Part shown: in pieces, positions 45,098 through 56,205 of the stretch
Numbering within the stretch: the stretch's first letter is position 1
How the letters are laid out: each line of letters begins with the position of its first letter
Assembly: GCA_949128115.1 (NCBI GenBank)
Contig: OX421965.1
Coordinates: 46,057,257-46,121,256 of the forward strand
Reading direction: 5' to 3'
DNA: 64,000 nucleotides
Source: Anaspis maculata
Taxonomy: Eukaryota > Arthropoda > Insecta > Coleoptera > Scraptiidae
Notes under the pieces: model-generated
The model's input: the letters and a program-made list of their open reading frames with translations, nothing else
What the model was told of the DNA's origin: nothing
Databases searched by the model: none
Program-made: the position numbers and the translations under genes

Positions 45098-47030
45098 AAC
45101 AGGCATTTGGCTGTGAATGCGGTCATTGGTATTGGTGGTACTCATTCTAATATTTACGATATTTAGACAAGTATCTATTATTGATATAACAAGCATCAAG
45201 CTGCTGCATATTGAAGGATCGAAGAGTGAAGGTTAGATTTCGATGCAGCTAAATAATTGGAGGTCGCAGTCAATCATGAGATGTCCAAAAAAGGGCACAT
45301 ACTTCCCAGTAGGATATACCTTCGATAAGTGAAGAGGGTTGCAAAATTGTTGCTCGCCCTCCTTCTTCAACAGACGCTTTCTGTAAACACGTCGATAAGA
45401 TAGAAACATCAACTCCAACAACGTGTTTATGTATTTTCGTCCATATACTTAATGAAATGAGAAAATACCGCACAATTTCTTCCAACCCTTATCATTATTA
45501 CCCTTCATGTCAGAGCGTTTCCCTTCTCTTGAGCTGGCCTCTTTACTCATAAATTATTGGTAACTTAAGTGCTTTGAATAGCATGCAGTTCTTTTTCATG
45601 TCCTAGCTATCATTTATATTAAAAACCTACAGGGAGTGTGTTAATACCCCATTCCTATACTTAGCTATAATTTTCTTTCTGGTTCGTTACGTAGCTGGTA
45701 GGTAGTAGGTATATTAAGAAAAATTTATAAACGCACTGAAAGTGATCGAGTGCGTTTGCTTTTCGAACACGCCACTGGGAAGCTCTTGGGAAACAAAAAA
45801 ACTTCAGTTCCATGAATATTTCGTCCGCTTGATTTTTTCAGAATTCGATTGCCACGAAGGAAACTCCATGAGGAGGAGGAAGGAGAAGCAAATTTGGACA
45901 GGCACGTTAACAAAACACGCAAGGTGTGTGTCTATGGAACAGAACATTAGAGTATAAGAAATTGTGCCCAACGACCTTAGCCAAATGTGGCTTCTCCTAA
46001 TTGACATTTTTAATGAGCTGGGATTATGTTCAGACGATCGTATAGGTATAGGAAGTTTGTAGAACCTGTACTCGTCGCATGAAACACCGATGACTGTTTA
46101 GCTCGCTGTTCAGTTCCGGTGGGTAGGTTGGTTATTTCCGTGCATTTGACACAATGAAATTTATTGCGAAAATTAATTTCAACACGTGCAGATTTTAAAC
46201 AAAGAGTTTATTAATTACGCGTTAATTAATATTTAGAGAAAACATGTACACACTTCGCTCGAGGGTGCACAGTTTCAGCAGTACCAGTAATTAAATTAAT
46301 GTCTAAAAGGTTGCTGTCACCAATCTGTTTATAAATGAACCTTAATCAGCACTGGCTTGAAAGCCTCCGCTTTGAAGGGGATTTGGAAAGCTCTCATGCT
46401 TAAATTAATACAAAGATTCCGAAGGGGTGGAAAGAAATTACAGAGTGGTATGCAACCAGTTATAAACCAAAGATCCACCTTAAGGGGTGAGCTTCACCAA
46501 GGGCGCCGGCGCCGGTCGTTTGCTATAAAATGCGCTCACGCCTACCTACGAAACAGCCTTATTATTTTCCAACCGAAATTTATCGTTGAGGACAAGTTGA
46601 AAATAGAAAGGATGGCTCTACTTATTCACTGCGAGTTTTTGATTTTATTAATCAATTTTTTTTAAATTACAAAAAATTTCGCATCACGCCGGCGCCGGCG
46701 TACTTCTTGTGTAGGCATCTAGGCAATATACCACCAAAGCTTTACTTTACGCTCGTGCTCTGTGCGGCGCTACGTGTCTCACACATAGTTCATTGCTTAT
46801 TGTATAGGTAAACTTGCGTTGGTAGCCGCCATCGTCATTCGTCTTTGCAATCGGAAACGATCGTAAATAGTCATGTCCGTGGATAAAGGCCGCCATACTG
46901 TTCAAATTTCAGCGACGAAGGAGGAAGATGCAGATATATTATTATGCTAGACAAAAGACAAGGATGATACGACACTTTATTCAAGGCCAAGGGTTGTCGT
47001 ATTTGTACCAAGCGAATGTTAGCTTTCGGG
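45095..47030. other. unassigned intergenic DNA
   Basis: Two GC-rich GCGCCGGCGCCGG-type palindromic phrases near 46503 and 46690 face each other across about 190 bp. No gene is recognised despite frames of up to 100 codons. Confidence 0.4.
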
Positions 47031-47262
47031 CTGTGCACGGGGTAGGAGACGCAAGGGGCTGGTCGATTTTCACGAAATACGGAAGTGGCGTGCTCGCAAA
47101 ATTTGGATACAAACACGAACTTCGTTACCGATTTTACGCATGCTCTGCACGGGACAGGAGACGCAATAAGGGATTGGGCGATATTCACTATTTACGAAAC
47201 ACGAAAGTGACGTGCCAGCAGAATTCGTATACGAACACGAGCTTCGTAACCGGACGGCGTGC
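47031..47262 (+). repeat. diverged 112 bp tandem duplication
   Basis: CTGTGCACGGGGTAGGAGAC at 47031 and CTCTGCACGGGACAGGAGAC at 47143 start two units. Both continue with GATTTTCAC/GATATTCAC, ACGGAAGTGGCGTGC/ACGAAAGTGACGTGC and GATACAAACACGAACTTCGT/TATACGAACACGAGCTTCGT. A plus-strand open frame spans both but shows no domain. Confidence 0.6.
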
Positions 47263-47299
47263 TTCCACCACTGTACACTGTTGAAGCACAAAGTAGCCT

Positions 47300-48056
47300 T
47301 TGAATACACTTCACTTCAAAAAAGTGCAAGGAAAAAACCAGAAGTGCTGCTGCTACAGTCGTCCGAATTTTCGCTCAAAACGTAAACCTTGACATTTTCC
47401 ACTCGATTTTCGGCAAGAAAATCACGTTCTGAAAATCTTTTTTATTCATATGACATACCAGGATGTTCTATTTACATTTTACAAAAGGTGAAAAAAATAG
47501 CACCCAATTTAATAGGGCTTTCCTCGAACCGTTCGCGCCTTTGTTACGATTCCCACCCCTCGCATTTGAACGATGATGAATAATGAGCGGGAACGCTTTG
47601 GAATATGATGAATTGGTCCCCATTGTTGCCGAAAGACTGGCAACAATAACGATATCGAACGGAATTATCCACGTGTTATAGGTGTAGTACCTACCTAACG
47701 ACATCTATATCTGGCATTTAGCCTGTAGCGGCAATGATGATAAAAATTCGAATCTGGTGGGAAAACGCGTTTGAAAATTTCTTCCAATCTGAATCCCTAC
47801 AAAATGAAATTATAAATAATGCAGGTGAACTACATCAGTGCGTGTAGCTGGGTGGAATGGATGCAATATTCATCCACAAATCCGTGATTTAGGGGTGATT
47901 TACGTTTCGCGCTCTCGTTTTTTTTTTTGTTTCAGGCCCTTTCCGGTGTTTTTCTGATCGAATGTAAGTGTAAGTAGGTCAAAGTGGATCCCACAAAGGT
48001 ATTCGAAGCGGGAAAAAACTTTAAATGTATAACGCAATTTTTGTGTTGACGGACAT
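47300..48056. other. unassigned intergenic DNA
   Basis: No gene or element recognised. Confidence 0.4.
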
Positions 48057-48421
48057 GGGCGCCCGCAGGATTTTTGTCAGGGGGGGGGCAAATAGCTTTA
48101 GTTAGAGAACGTCACATACCTACCTGGCCTAATTTGCGAAGTACTTTAGATTAGCGCCGCAGGCGAAATTTTTTTTGAATAATAATAATAATAATAATGG
48201 TGGTAATAATTATTGTGCGAAAAATAAGGAAATATATTTGAAAATTAAACTCAACTTTGAAGGAATTCATTAAAATTTGTAATTTTGTACAAAATGTATA
48301 AAAATTTACTTCAAAATAGCCAGGTCAATAGTTAGATTTTTTTCGTAAGGAAGAATTTATTCAGCTGCTCCGGAGCCAGGGGGGGGCAAATGCCCCCCCT
48401 TGCCCCCCCCTCCGGGCGCCC
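48057..48421. mobile_element. MITE with GGGCGCCCG ends
   Basis: GGGCGCCCGCAGGATTTT on the left and GGAGGGGGGG/CCTCCGGGCGCCC on the right are inverted, and G-runs face C-runs (GGGGGGGGGCAAAT versus its complement). Flanking ACAT/ATGT extends the symmetry. An (AAT)n run lies at 48178-48198 inside. Confidence 0.6.
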
Positions 48422-49289
48422 ATGTATGACGGACCCAATAACTTTGAAAACAAAACCCTGAGTTGTATGGTGTGGGTACACCTAACGCAACTATTGCCAT
48501 TATTCATGTTGTAGAAAATGGTAAATTCCTTATGAAGGTAGGTACCTAGATATGTTCAACAATAATACGAACATGATGCACGGTAGAAATTTTCAAATTA
48601 ACAAGATATTATGTATTTTGATCAGACATTTTGACGATTTTTTTTTGTTCTAATGAATTCTGGGTCATTGTTGGCGATCGCATGCTTTTATTGAATAAAC
48701 TTCAACCTCAATTTCAACTTCGTCTTACCAAATCACCACCACCACCACCACCGCGACTTGAGCGCGGACTTGAAAGACGACTTAAGGAAGGCACTTCATT
48801 TGAAATAAGATAAAAATTGCTTTTGAGGGCTTCTTACTTGACCTAAAATGTGCAAAAGGGAAATCATCAATTATTACGTAACCTTTGAGCAGAAAAAATT
48901 GCGGAAGTTTGCTAAATGTGGGTAAAAATTAGGAGATTGGAACTGATACTTTAATTTGTTGATAAAACATGTTTTTTTTTTTATTTGGAAAAATCTAGGA
49001 ACTTTATTGCTTCCTACTGAATTTGTCGATTTGTAGAAGCCCTACGGAAATTTCAGTAAATAATGCACAACTGTACCCAGTGCCGCCGACAGGGTGGTTC
49101 AGGAGGTGACATATCATCGCGGCCCGGAGCCCCATGAGGGGCCCGTGAGCGCGAGTAAATTTTTTCTCAAGATCCACTAACAAAAAAAAAGTCGAAAAAC
49201 CCAAAAACAAAAACCTGATTTTTTTTGCTGCCTGCCTGAGTCAGCAGAATTAATTTTCAAAAATGTCAGAAATTTGAAGAAAAGCAATA
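48422..49289. other. unassigned intergenic DNA
   Basis: Includes a (CAC)n run near 48735 and, near 49080, CCAGTGCCGCCGACAG, which may be a MITE end. No gene is seen. Confidence 0.4.
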
Positions 49290-49425
49290 CACCTATCCCG
49301 TCGGCAAATTTTGGACCCAGTGCGCACGCAATATAACTATATTCAAAATTGAGGTTGGCAAGTCTGACGGGCATCTATGCATATTATCTACTGTCAGTGT
49401 CAATAGACCGCGTGCACGTTTGACA
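49290..49425 (+). repeat. left-end fragment of the TACACCTATCCC element
   Basis: CAATACACCTATCCCGTCGG, GACCCAGTGCGCACGCAATA, and CAAGTCTGACGGGCAT match 58163-58285 closely and then diverge. It is therefore a truncated copy of the element at 58165-58845. Confidence 0.75.
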
Positions 49426-49536
49426 GCTGACTGACATTAAAGGTAAAACATGGATTATGTTTACAATAATGGAGGAAGTTCAGCAGAGATCTACGAAGGC
49501 GCAGAGCGGACATGGAAGATATTTATTTGGAATTGC

Positions 49537-50118
49537 GACTTTTTTCTGTCAATTGCCACTTTATTTGGCAATTGCGACTTTTTTCTGTCAACTGCCACTT
49601 CATTCTGGCAATTGCGACTTTTTTCTGTCAATTGCGACTTTTTTCTGTCAATTGCCACTTTATTACGCCCATAGGCCACCCTTGAAGGCCTAAGGTATTA
49701 ATCGGAAAAAGTTCTGGCTCTAGCTTTATTTCCCGAGAAGGAGTACAACTTCTCAACTTTTACACGGACAGACAGACAGACGGACGAACAGACAAATAAC
49801 GGACGGACAGACAGACGGAAAAACCGGCCATATAAACATCATTTTCTATCGTAATGTGCTAAAAAGTCGCAACTGACAGAAAAAAGTCGCAATTGCCAGA
49901 ATAAAGTGTCAATTGACAGAAAAAAGTCGCAATTGCCAGAATAAAGTGTCAATTGACAGAAAAAAGTCGCAATTGCCAGAATAAAGTGGCGATTGACAGA
50001 AAAAAGTCGCAATTGCCAGAATAAAGTGGCGATTGACAGAAAAAAGTGTCAATTGACAGAAAAAAGTCACAATTGCAAGAATAAAGTGTCAATTGACAGA
50101 AAAAAGTCGCAATTGCCA
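49537..50118. mobile_element. inverted short-repeat arrays around a GACA core
   Basis: Left array (49537-49664): tandem TTGCGACTTTTTTCTGTCAA and TTGCCACTTTATT units. Right array (49865-50118): the same units on the opposite strand, GACAGAAAAAAGTCGCAATT and GCCAGAATAAAGTG, repeated about six times. The core (49665-49864) has GGCCACCCTTG, (GACA)n and CGGCCATATAA, as at 7842-8195. The whole is a non-autonomous element with tandemly repeated TIRs. Open frames across the arrays are low-complexity artefacts. Confidence 0.75.
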
Positions 50119-50300
50119 GGAATGGTCTTCAACGCAACGAGCTGGAATTTGGAATTTTTGAAAATTTTATTTTTCTCACAAAAAAGACCAGTCTTGTAGC
50201 TTTCAAAAGAGACCTAAATGGTAATTTTCTTCCAGAGAATAAGGTTACTGGAACTAACAGAAAACTGTGTGTTATTTGACCAATATTCCGGCCACCTTAA
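50119..50300 (+). repeat. diverged dispersed repeat, copy 3
   Basis: TTGTAGCTTTCAAAAGAGAC, CTAAATGGTAA and TGACCAATATTCCGGCC recall the repeats at 14876 and 38777 but are more diverged. Confidence 0.45.
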
Positions 50301-50523
50301 GGATTCAAAAATGGAAGTCAACAATTTTTTTGATCATTCTTTCGGAATTCCTTGAATGGTCCTCCACAATGTGCTGCAGAGCTTTTCCGCCATTTTCTGG
50401 ACACTCTGATTAAAATATAGTCGAGAAAGTTATAGCTTCGGCGCCTTATATCTAACTGGCACTGGATCTAAACTGGCGCTTCAGCTATAATGATACTTCT
50501 TCAACCTTGGTATAGGTATAATA

Positions 50524-50992
50524 TTTTTTTTATTCGTTTATTTAACGTCGGTCTATTTCCGCAACGAGGCCCAACACCGACGCCGGTGAGTGCTTTCCTC
50601 CATTATACCGGAAATTTTACCGAATCCCTGTGTGTTCCAATACAGGGTGCAGATTTTCAACGACCACCAACATCGCATGGAGTCGGCACCATCGTTCGTA
50701 TTTTACGTGCTATGCGACACACGACGCGTCTTGCATTTAGAAAGCATTCCAACTAAATCAAAGAGCTTGTTTTGGGGACGAAAATCCGAGCGCCCACAGT
50801 GGGACTCAAACCCACACGACCCCTGGGGCCCTATTTTCTGGAGACGTGTAATCCGTTCGCATGCGAAACTGCTAGGCAACCAGAGCTGTGTCACCTATTA
50901 AACATCACCTGATGAGTTGTTCCCCGGTTTCGAAAATAGAGCCCCTGGAGCGGTAGTCGAACGCGCTAAACACTACACCATAAGCTCCTCTA
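50524..50992 (-). mobile_element. tRNA-derived SINE, interrupted by a small inverted repeat
   Basis: The minus strand starts with a tRNA-like head: A box TGGTGTAGTGTTTAGCG (50964-50980) and B box GGGTTTGAGTCCC (50801-50813). It then runs through a tRNA-unrelated body to CGGAAATAGACCGACGTTAA, ATAAACGAAT and an A-run. Between the boxes sits a 121 bp insertion with GGGGCTCTATTTTCG-type inverted ends. A TATAATAT phrase near both borders may be the target duplication. RNA polymerase III boxes now lie too far apart for normal use. Confidence 0.75.
50825..50945. mobile_element. 121 bp MITE inside the SINE
   Basis: GGGGCCCTATTTTC and CGAAAATAGAGCCCC form the ends. CCAGGGG-type sequence occurs on both sides in minus orientation and may be the duplicated target. 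Removing it brings the two tRNA-like halves together. Confidence 0.55.
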
Positions 50993-50995
50993 TAA

Positions 50996-51480
50996 CAATT
51001 ATAATATACTTACTATTATTGTGTGTGTGTGTGTTTATACATTCTGTAATGTATAAAATAAATAAAATAATGTACCAAAATGAATGACTGCTGCGAAGTA
51101 AACCGATTTTCTCGGCGAGGCCTCTCGGTTTAACTTGCAACCGATACAAAGTTGCACGCTCTCAAAATGTCAAAATTTTCAATTTTCATCTCGATCCTCA
51201 AGTCCTAACCAAATGCGGGAAAGGCCTTCACTCTCATTTTCATACCTCATTTGCCATGGATCTTTCAGGTTTAAGTGCGATTCATAACTAGATTTTAATT
51301 TTAGTCGTAATTTGAATCGTAATTTTTGGTCGGATCGATCGTAAGCAGATTCCTCTTGTCAATTTATAACTCGATCGCAACGATCGCATCTGTCGGAAGC
51401 AAGGCATGATGGAGGGAGAAAACCTAGGGACTTTGGGGAAATCTGGCCCGTCACTATAGTGTCACTGTGTCACTCACCTG
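50996..51480. other. unassigned intergenic DNA
   Basis: A short (GT)n run near 51020 only. No gene is recognised. Confidence 0.4.
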
Positions 51481-51682
51481 CAGTGGCGCAACTAGCCCAT
51501 TTAAACAGGCAGGTACCTACAGACCAAGAAGGCGCCGCAAGTGAACATTTTTCAGGAAAATGAGCATAATCAATGTATGTATGTTCGTGTGAATTGTAAA
51601 GGTTGAAAAGGCGCCGTTGCGGTCAAATATTTGTACAGGTAGGTGCGGGTACCCGGTTGACCTCCCCCTAGATGCGCCACTG
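51481..51682. mobile_element. hAT-type MITE with 8 bp duplication
   Basis: Ends CAGTGGCGCAACTAG and the complement of CTAGATGCGCCACTG. Flanks are CTCACCTG (51473-51480) and CCCACCTG (51683-51690), an 8 bp duplication with one mismatch. Length 202 bp, non-coding. Confidence 0.8.
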
Positions 51683-51728
51683 CCCACCTGTCAGCTTGTC
51701 GCTAAAAGTCTCCAGAAAATCCCCCGAC

Positions 51729-51870
51729 AGGTGCTTTCCTTTTACAACCTAAACTAAGTATTCTGATCTAAGTTGTTAGTGGTATCTCACTTTCGCGCAT
51801 GTGATTTCTTGCTTTTTCTCTCTCTAACTTAGATCAGATCAAAGAGTTTTCTGGTGAAAGGAAAGCACCT
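51729..51870. mobile_element. 142 bp hairpin MITE
   Basis: AGGTGCTTTCCTTTTAC and GTGAAAGGAAAGCACCT are inverted. The arms continue through CTGATCTAAGTT/AACTTAGATCAG. Confidence 0.65.
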
Positions 51871-52724
51871 ATAATATTGCTAATCAAGAAGACTACTTTG
51901 TTCATTTCCGCTAATCTTGATATTATCTTGATTTTCATTGGTCGATCGTAAAGATCGGATCGCAAGAGTTGGATATTGGCCAACTTTTTAAAATCCTTTC
52001 CGCGATCGCGTCTTGCGATTATAATCGGGTTATAAAAGGTATAGAGGAAATCATATCTTTGAACTTCATTAAAATTGCGATTAAAATTGCGACTAAAATA
52101 AAATCGAGTTCTAAATCGCACTTTAGACCCAGGAGGAGGCTGCAAATCGAAGTGAAAGTTTGATATTTTTTACGTTTGAAGGCGCCACTTTACATCGGTT
52201 GCAAGATGCAAGTCTTATTTGAATATTAGCCCTCAGACTTAGGAATATAGCTCGGAATATAGGTAACAACTTCAAAAATGTTTGAAAACCTAGAAAATCA
52301 GAAAGCACATGTTACGAACTATATTCAGTTTTCAACAAAAAGCGTTTCGGGAAAGCATTTCCGAAGTTCCAGACACACTTACATCTTTCATTTTATGGGC
52401 TCTGAGTTTTATATCTACGTGGTTTGGTTACAACCTCTGCAACGTACAATTGATGGAAAACTCATTCCATTTATCATTTCACAATCTCAATCTCCCCCCT
52501 AAGGAAGAAATCGAGGGAGAAATATATATAGAGACATTTTACAATATACCTAGGTACATAATCGAGCTTTCCCATTCCAAATCAGGGGGTCAGCATCAGG
52601 ATTTTTCCAGGGAGGGCAAGGGGTTCAGATCAATATATTTTTTTTTTTTTGAATGTTTTACGACGCATCAACTACGAGGTTATTAGCGTCGACGGGACAT
52701 TCAGTGGGTTTTTGGTACACGTTT
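51871..52724. other. unassigned intergenic DNA
   Basis: Two overlapping plus-strand frames (52278-52502, 52309-52686) have no domain. Nothing else was recognised. Confidence 0.4.
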
Positions 52725-52983
52725 TAATTATACTTGAATTGCCTACTGTTAACTATGTGAGGCCTCAGTACTCTGATAGCACTCAACTCTGTAGTCAGAA
52801 ATCCATTTTTTCTGTAACCGCTGTAGTCAGACAGGTGCAGATATGGCATAGTAAGGTCGGAACAATTTTTGGTACAATCGGACAACACAAAATATCCATG
52901 GACGAGGCGGGATTCGAACCCGCGCGGTAGATCACGACTGGCTTGGCGCGCTAACACCAAAACCACTCGGCCACCGCCGCTCC
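52725..52983 (-). mobile_element. tRNA-derived SINE
   Basis: The minus strand begins GGAGCGGCGGTGGCCGAGTG. The A box TGGCCGAGTGG (52963-52973) and B box GGTTCGAATCC (52910-52920) are intact matches to the RNA polymerase III consensus, in the style of a class II (Ser/Leu) tRNA. The acceptor stem does not pair and the sequence continues into a non-tRNA body (TATTTTGTGTTGTCCGA...), so it is a SINE rather than a tRNA gene. The 3' end is placed near an A-rich segment and is approximate. Confidence 0.75.
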
Positions 52984-54560
52984 ATCAATATATTCGAATG
53001 TAAAATGCGAGTGAAGCGAGCAAAATAGCGCCGTGGACGAAATTGGTTCGTCAAAGAAGAAGCACGGTCATTAGTCAACAACTTAGACATACCAATAATA
53101 AGCCAGTTTTAACTAAACAACTTAAATTTTGAAGAAGATACTTGTGGCTACATGAAACGTACTCTTCAAATGATAACAATAGTGTGGCTTTACATCCCAT
53201 TGCGAGACCTGGCCTACAAAGCGGAAGGTTAGAACTTCTGTTCTTTGTCCACTCCAAAACTTACACTAACTTATTAACTCAACTTGGGTACTCATTTTTG
53301 AAAAAATTTGTTCTACGCGCCAGAGGCAGATGCTTGCCATTGTAACTTGAATTTTCATTTGAACACGAAAGGCCAGGTCATATGTCGCTTTCAACTTGAA
53401 AGCGCGTTCAAAGATGCCTTTAATGCTTGTCAATTCATCAACGCTTTTCCCGAGCCTCGAGCATAGTTAAAAACGATGCTTTAAGCTTCAATCACATGTG
53501 GTTTTTCCGAGGCTTCTTCATTTTCTTCCTAGTAACATTGCTAGTGAGTCGGCACTGAAGGTCGTAACATTTTTTGGTTCAACTGTTTGAACTCTTTATA
53601 TAAACGTGCCGTGACATTATTTACAATTTTGATGAAATTTCTCATAATGTAGGTATCTTCGAGTGTATCTTATTTTTGCATCATTTTATTGATGGATATT
53701 GTTCTTATGGTCAAAGTTGCATGGAATTTTTGTAAGACCTACGATATTAGCATGGGAAAGTTTCCTTCCTACAATCCTACACTCTTACGTTTGCTACTCG
53801 TGCTGAAATCTGCCTACTCGCTATGTAAAGTACGTAACTACCCGCGCATGTTGTGTATATTCAACAGGGATTCCTAAGGAATTTCAAATCAGGAAATATA
53901 TGCTACGAATTGCTACGAAGCTACACAATAGACGCAAACAACTTTTTGCAGACCTCGTGGCTTTGTTTATAATATAGGATACCTACATGTGGCAGTGACT
54001 TTGAAGAAATCTGCGGCTGCTAAAAGCTGATCATACAAAAGACGTAATGCTCTAAAAAGCAACTATTGAAGCTCATAGAAAGCAGAGAGAATTAGAGAAA
54101 AGTTATAAAGTGTCTTCTTTACCACATCAGGATCAGGAGCCGAACAGAAGAGGAGGATGCCCCGACATCTCGGGGGGCACACCAAGAAAGACCAAGCAAA
54201 AAAAATACAAGTAGGTATACGAAACCACCGCGACTCAACGGCCAAGATTTTTTCTTTGCGATACTTGGCGCATCTTTTCGAACCGTGCGTTTGAGGTTAA
54301 CTGAAAACGTGAATTTCCCTCAGTTGTTAGCGGACACACGTTTACACTAGGACGAGAGGGTGGCAGGCAGCAGTTGCCGTGGAGGCTTGCGTGGAAATGC
54401 CGAGACTCGTCTGCCAGCGTTACACAGCGGGATATTCAGGATAATCAATATTTTATTTCTCAAATATGCTTTGTGTGGTAAAGTCTCACGACAGCGTTCC
54501 CGATGTCCGGTCGACACCGGGAAGAGGTCTTCAGGAGAGATTGGCCGGAGGGTTGTTTGG
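52984..54560. other. unassigned intergenic DNA
   Basis: No gene, element or clear repeat was recognised. Confidence 0.4.
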
Positions 54561-55918
54561 TATGGAACGCCGTCGTGGACATAATAGAAATTCTCCGAGA
54601 GATTTAATTTTTGCACACTTTTATAAAAATCACGCAACTTATTTATAAAATGTACAGATTTATGTAAAAATGTTGTGCTTATTTAAAACTATTCTGCACT
54701 TATTGACAGAAACAGAGGTGGTTAAAAGAAAACTTGGCGCAATAGCTATATAAATGCTCAACTAAAACGTTTTAATCAAATATTGCTAGTGTCTGCGCGC
54801 CGTTGCGGACAATATAAAAACCCCTGTGAAAAAATAATTTTTGATCTACTCTGATTGAAATTATTGGACTTATTTATACATTTGCCTTGTTATTTATATA
54901 AACTTCAGAACTTAATCTATAAGCTACCCACTTCTCACTCTAACTCTAACCAACTCATTAAAATATAAATCACTCAGCATGAGACAAATCTCTCACACGC
55001 ACCGAGTACCTTATATGGAACGCCGTCGTGGACATAATAGAAATTCTCCGAGAGATTTAATTTTTGCACACTTTTATAAAAATCACGCAACTTATTTGTA
55101 AAATGTACAGATTTATATAAAAATGTTGTGCTTATTTAAAACTATTCTGCACTTATTGACAGAAACAGAGGTGGTTGAAAGAAAACTTGGCGCAATAGCT
55201 ATATAAATGCTCAACTAAAACGTTTTAATCAAATATTGCTAGTGTCTGCGCGCCGTTGCGGACAATATAAAAACCCCTGTGAAAAAATAATTTCTGATCT
55301 ACTCTGATTGAAATTATTGGACTTATTTATACATTTGCCTTGTTATTTATATAAACTTCAGAACTTAATCTATAAGTTACCCACTTCTCACTCTAACTCT
55401 AACCAACTCATTAAAAAATAAATCACTCAGCATGAGACAAATCTCTCACACGCACCGAGTACCTTATATGGAACGCCGTCGTGGACATAATGAAATGTCT
55501 CAGAGAGATTAAATTTTTGCACGTTTTGATGGAAATCACACAACTTATTTATAAAATGTACAGATTTATAAACATATTTTGCCCTTATTTAAAACTATTC
55601 TGCACTTATTGACATAAACAGAGGTGGTTAAAACAAACTCGGCGCAAAAGTTATATAAAAGCTCAACTAAAACGTTTTAATCAAATACTACCAGTGCCTG
55701 CGCGCCGTTGCGGACAATATAAAAACCCCTGTGAAATAATAATTTTTGATCTACTCTGATTGAAATTATTGGACTTATTTATACATTTGCCTTGTTATTT
55801 ATATAAACTTCAGAACTTAATCTATAAGTTACCCACTTCTCATTCTAACTCTAACCAACTCATTAAAAAATAAATCACTCAGCATGAGACAAATCTCTCA
55901 CACGTACCGAGTACCTTA
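54561..55918 (+). repeat. three tandem 453 bp units
   Basis: Units start TATGGAACGCCGTCGTGGAC at 54561, 55014 and 55467, a strict 453 bp spacing. Units 1 and 2 are almost identical; unit 3 has more substitutions and small indels that nearly cancel. Each contains several CTTATTTATA-like phrases, GCGCCGTTGCGGACAATATA followed by AAAACCCC, and ends CTCACACGCACCGAGTACCT. No long open frame runs through. It may be a short satellite block or the repeated terminus of a mobile element. Confidence 0.9.
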
Positions 55919-56205
55919 CACCGCTTGAGAGATTTATTTTCAAGTTGAAGCTTCTGCCGCTAGATGGCAGGAACTGAACTGACGTGAATGGCAGTGGCAC
56001 TCAAAATACGTTGCCATCCATGCCCAAAATTACAATGAACCGTTGTTAATAAGCCCTCTGGTTAATAAAATAACCGTACCTATCGTAGGTTCCTAACTCT
56101 AGCTCTTGTATAATGTACGAGCCCGGTTTCACATCAGCTGGCCCAGATTAGGACATTTCACTTTTCTTTTCCAAATAACTGCAGGATGCGCCCATGATAC
56201 TTACG
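55919..56205. other. unassigned DNA
   Basis: Short spacer between the tandem units and the hAT-type element. Nothing recognised. Confidence 0.4.

Noticed and set aside
44987..45199. 70-codon frame with Ser-Leu repeats
   Set aside because: It is a translation of the GA microsatellite.
49865..50118. Regularly spaced repeats resembling a CRISPR array
   Set aside because: The spacers are themselves repeated, the same units occur inverted at 49537-49664, and the setting is eukaryotic. It is a terminal-repeat array of a mobile element.
50900..50945. CTGATGAG followed by CGAAA, resembling a hammerhead ribozyme core
   Set aside because: The bases between them cannot form a stable stem II, and flanking stems I and III are not evident. 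It is inside a MITE in a SINE and probably coincidental.
52899..52983. tRNA gene (Ser/Leu-like) on the minus strand
   Set aside because: A and B boxes are good, but the acceptor stem does not pair and the sequence continues as a SINE body.
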